From Devosia pacifica (GTDB taxonomy: Bacteria > Pseudomonadota > Alphaproteobacteria > Rhizobiales > Devosiaceae): a stretch of DNA of 64,000 nt. The position numbers and the translations under genes are program-made. The notes under the pieces were generated by a model, which was given only the letters and a program-made list of their open reading frames with translations, made no database searches and was not told the origin of the DNA. The stretch is from positions 248,001 through 312,000 of the forward strand of contig NZ_BMZE01000003.1 in NCBI RefSeq assembly GCF_014652635.1, in the 5' to 3' direction. Position 1 is the first letter of the stretch. Each line of letters begins with the position of its first letter. This document shows, piece after piece, positions 63,482-64,000 of this stretch.

Positions 63482-64000
63482 ATGCGCGAACTCGATGGAG
63501 CATCCAACCAACTGGTGCGGCTGAACGGCGTGGCGGTCGCGCGCGGCCGTCGAACGTTGGTTAGCGGCATCGATCTGAGCATTGCACGCGGTGAGATCGT
63601 GACGTTGATCGGCCCCAATGGATCGGGCAAGTCGACAACTGCCAAAGTCGTGACCGGCGTACTGCGTGCCAGCCGTGGGCAGGTGTGGCGCAAGCCGGGT
63701 CTCAGGATCGGCTATGTGCCGCAGAAGCTCAGCATTGACTGGACTCTGCCGCTGACGGTCGAGCGACTGGTAACGCTGACTGCGGCCTTTGCACCGCATG
63801 AAGTTGAGGCGGCTCTTAGGGCCGTGGGTGCCGCTCACCTGAAGCGCGCGGCCGTGCAGGATCTCTCCGGCGGCGAGTTCCAGCGCGTGCTGTTCGCCCG
63901 TGCGATGATACGGAAGCCAGACCTGCTGGTGCTGGATGAGCCGGTCCAGGGGGTCGATTTCGCAGGTGAAATTGCGCTTTATGAACTGATCCGCGAGATC
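63482..64000 (+). CDS. znuC: Zinc ABC transporter ATP-binding protein ZnuC, 5' part
   Basis: The first 173 codons are present and the window ends inside the gene (family length about 250-300). It has Walker A IGPNGSGKSTTAKVV, YVPQKLSIDWTLPLTV, signature LSGGEFQRVLFARAM, and Walker B LLVLDEPVQGVDF. The VPQ-L-x-I-D-x-x-LP segment is typical of ZnuC. The start is ATG at 63482, with AGG upstream. The permease gene znuB is expected just outside the window. Confidence 0.95.
   Translation, partial: MRELDGASNQLVRLNGVAVARGRRTLVSGIDLSIARGEIVTLIGPNGSGKSTTAKVVTGVLRASRGQVWRKPGLRIGYVPQKLSIDWTLPLTVERLVTLTAAFAPHEVEAALRAVGAAHLKRAAVQDLSGGEFQRVLFARAMIRKPDLLVLDEPVQGVDFAGEIALYELIREI

Overview
The window is a dense, GC-rich stretch of a bacterial chromosome. 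It most resembles an alphaproteobacterium of the order Hyphomicrobiales (Rhizobiales), possibly Devosia- or Pelagibacterium-like. The genus is a guess; the order rests on gene content: the aa3 oxidase operon order, IalB, DUF1127 next to a LysR regulator, DUF2093, DUF4170, DUF6101, the nagK-like/zwf/pgl/edd operon, and CobN-type cobalamin genes. I found no rRNA, tRNA, insertion sequence, prophage or CRISPR array. Both edges cut genes: a YqgE/AlgH protein on the left and znuC on the right.

Layout. 1-13.1 kb: a c-di-GMP protein, a GNAT acetyltransferase, an M16 peptidase and thrC, all downstream of a cytochrome aa3 oxidase operon (ctaC, ctaD, ctaB, a small coxF-like gene, ctaG, ctaE, DUF983, surf1). 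13.4-38 kb: mostly housekeeping genes (IalB, LysR/DUF1127, two ABC-2 exporters, gshA, rsmE, ubiA, a CysQ-like phosphatase, an LpxB-related protein, xseA, purD, a patatin, tadA, mutL) and an Entner-Doudoroff operon (sugar kinase, zwf, pgl, edd). 38.2-61.5 kb: a cobalamin supercluster in several transcription units: cobP; cobA-cobB-cobQ-cbiB; cbiD-cobK; cbiX-cobH-cobL-cobI-cbiG/cobJ-cobM; and cbtB-cbtA-cobW-cobN-cupin-P-loop kinase-cobO. An HD-domain protein, a CDF metal transporter and a secreted hypothetical protein sit inside it. 61.6-64 kb: two small conserved genes and a divergent, apparently Zur-controlled znuA/znuC pair.

How it fits together. The cob genes cover most of corrin ring building, cobalt handling, amidation, adenosylation and aminopropanol attachment. 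The set is mixed: early-cobalt or anaerobic-type proteins (CbiX, CbiD, CbiG) stand with late-cobalt or aerobic-type proteins (CobN, CobH, CobL, CobB, CobO). No cobF, cobG or cobZ is visible, and CobS/CobT, CobC, CobU and CobV are not in the window. A full cobalamin riboswitch precedes cbtB. A second leader, upstream of cbiX, aligns with the 5' half of that riboswitch but lacks its conserved 3' half and B12 box. This is the most interesting non-coding signal found. Histidine-rich segments in CbiX, CbtA, CobW and ZnuA fit a region devoted to transition-metal handling.
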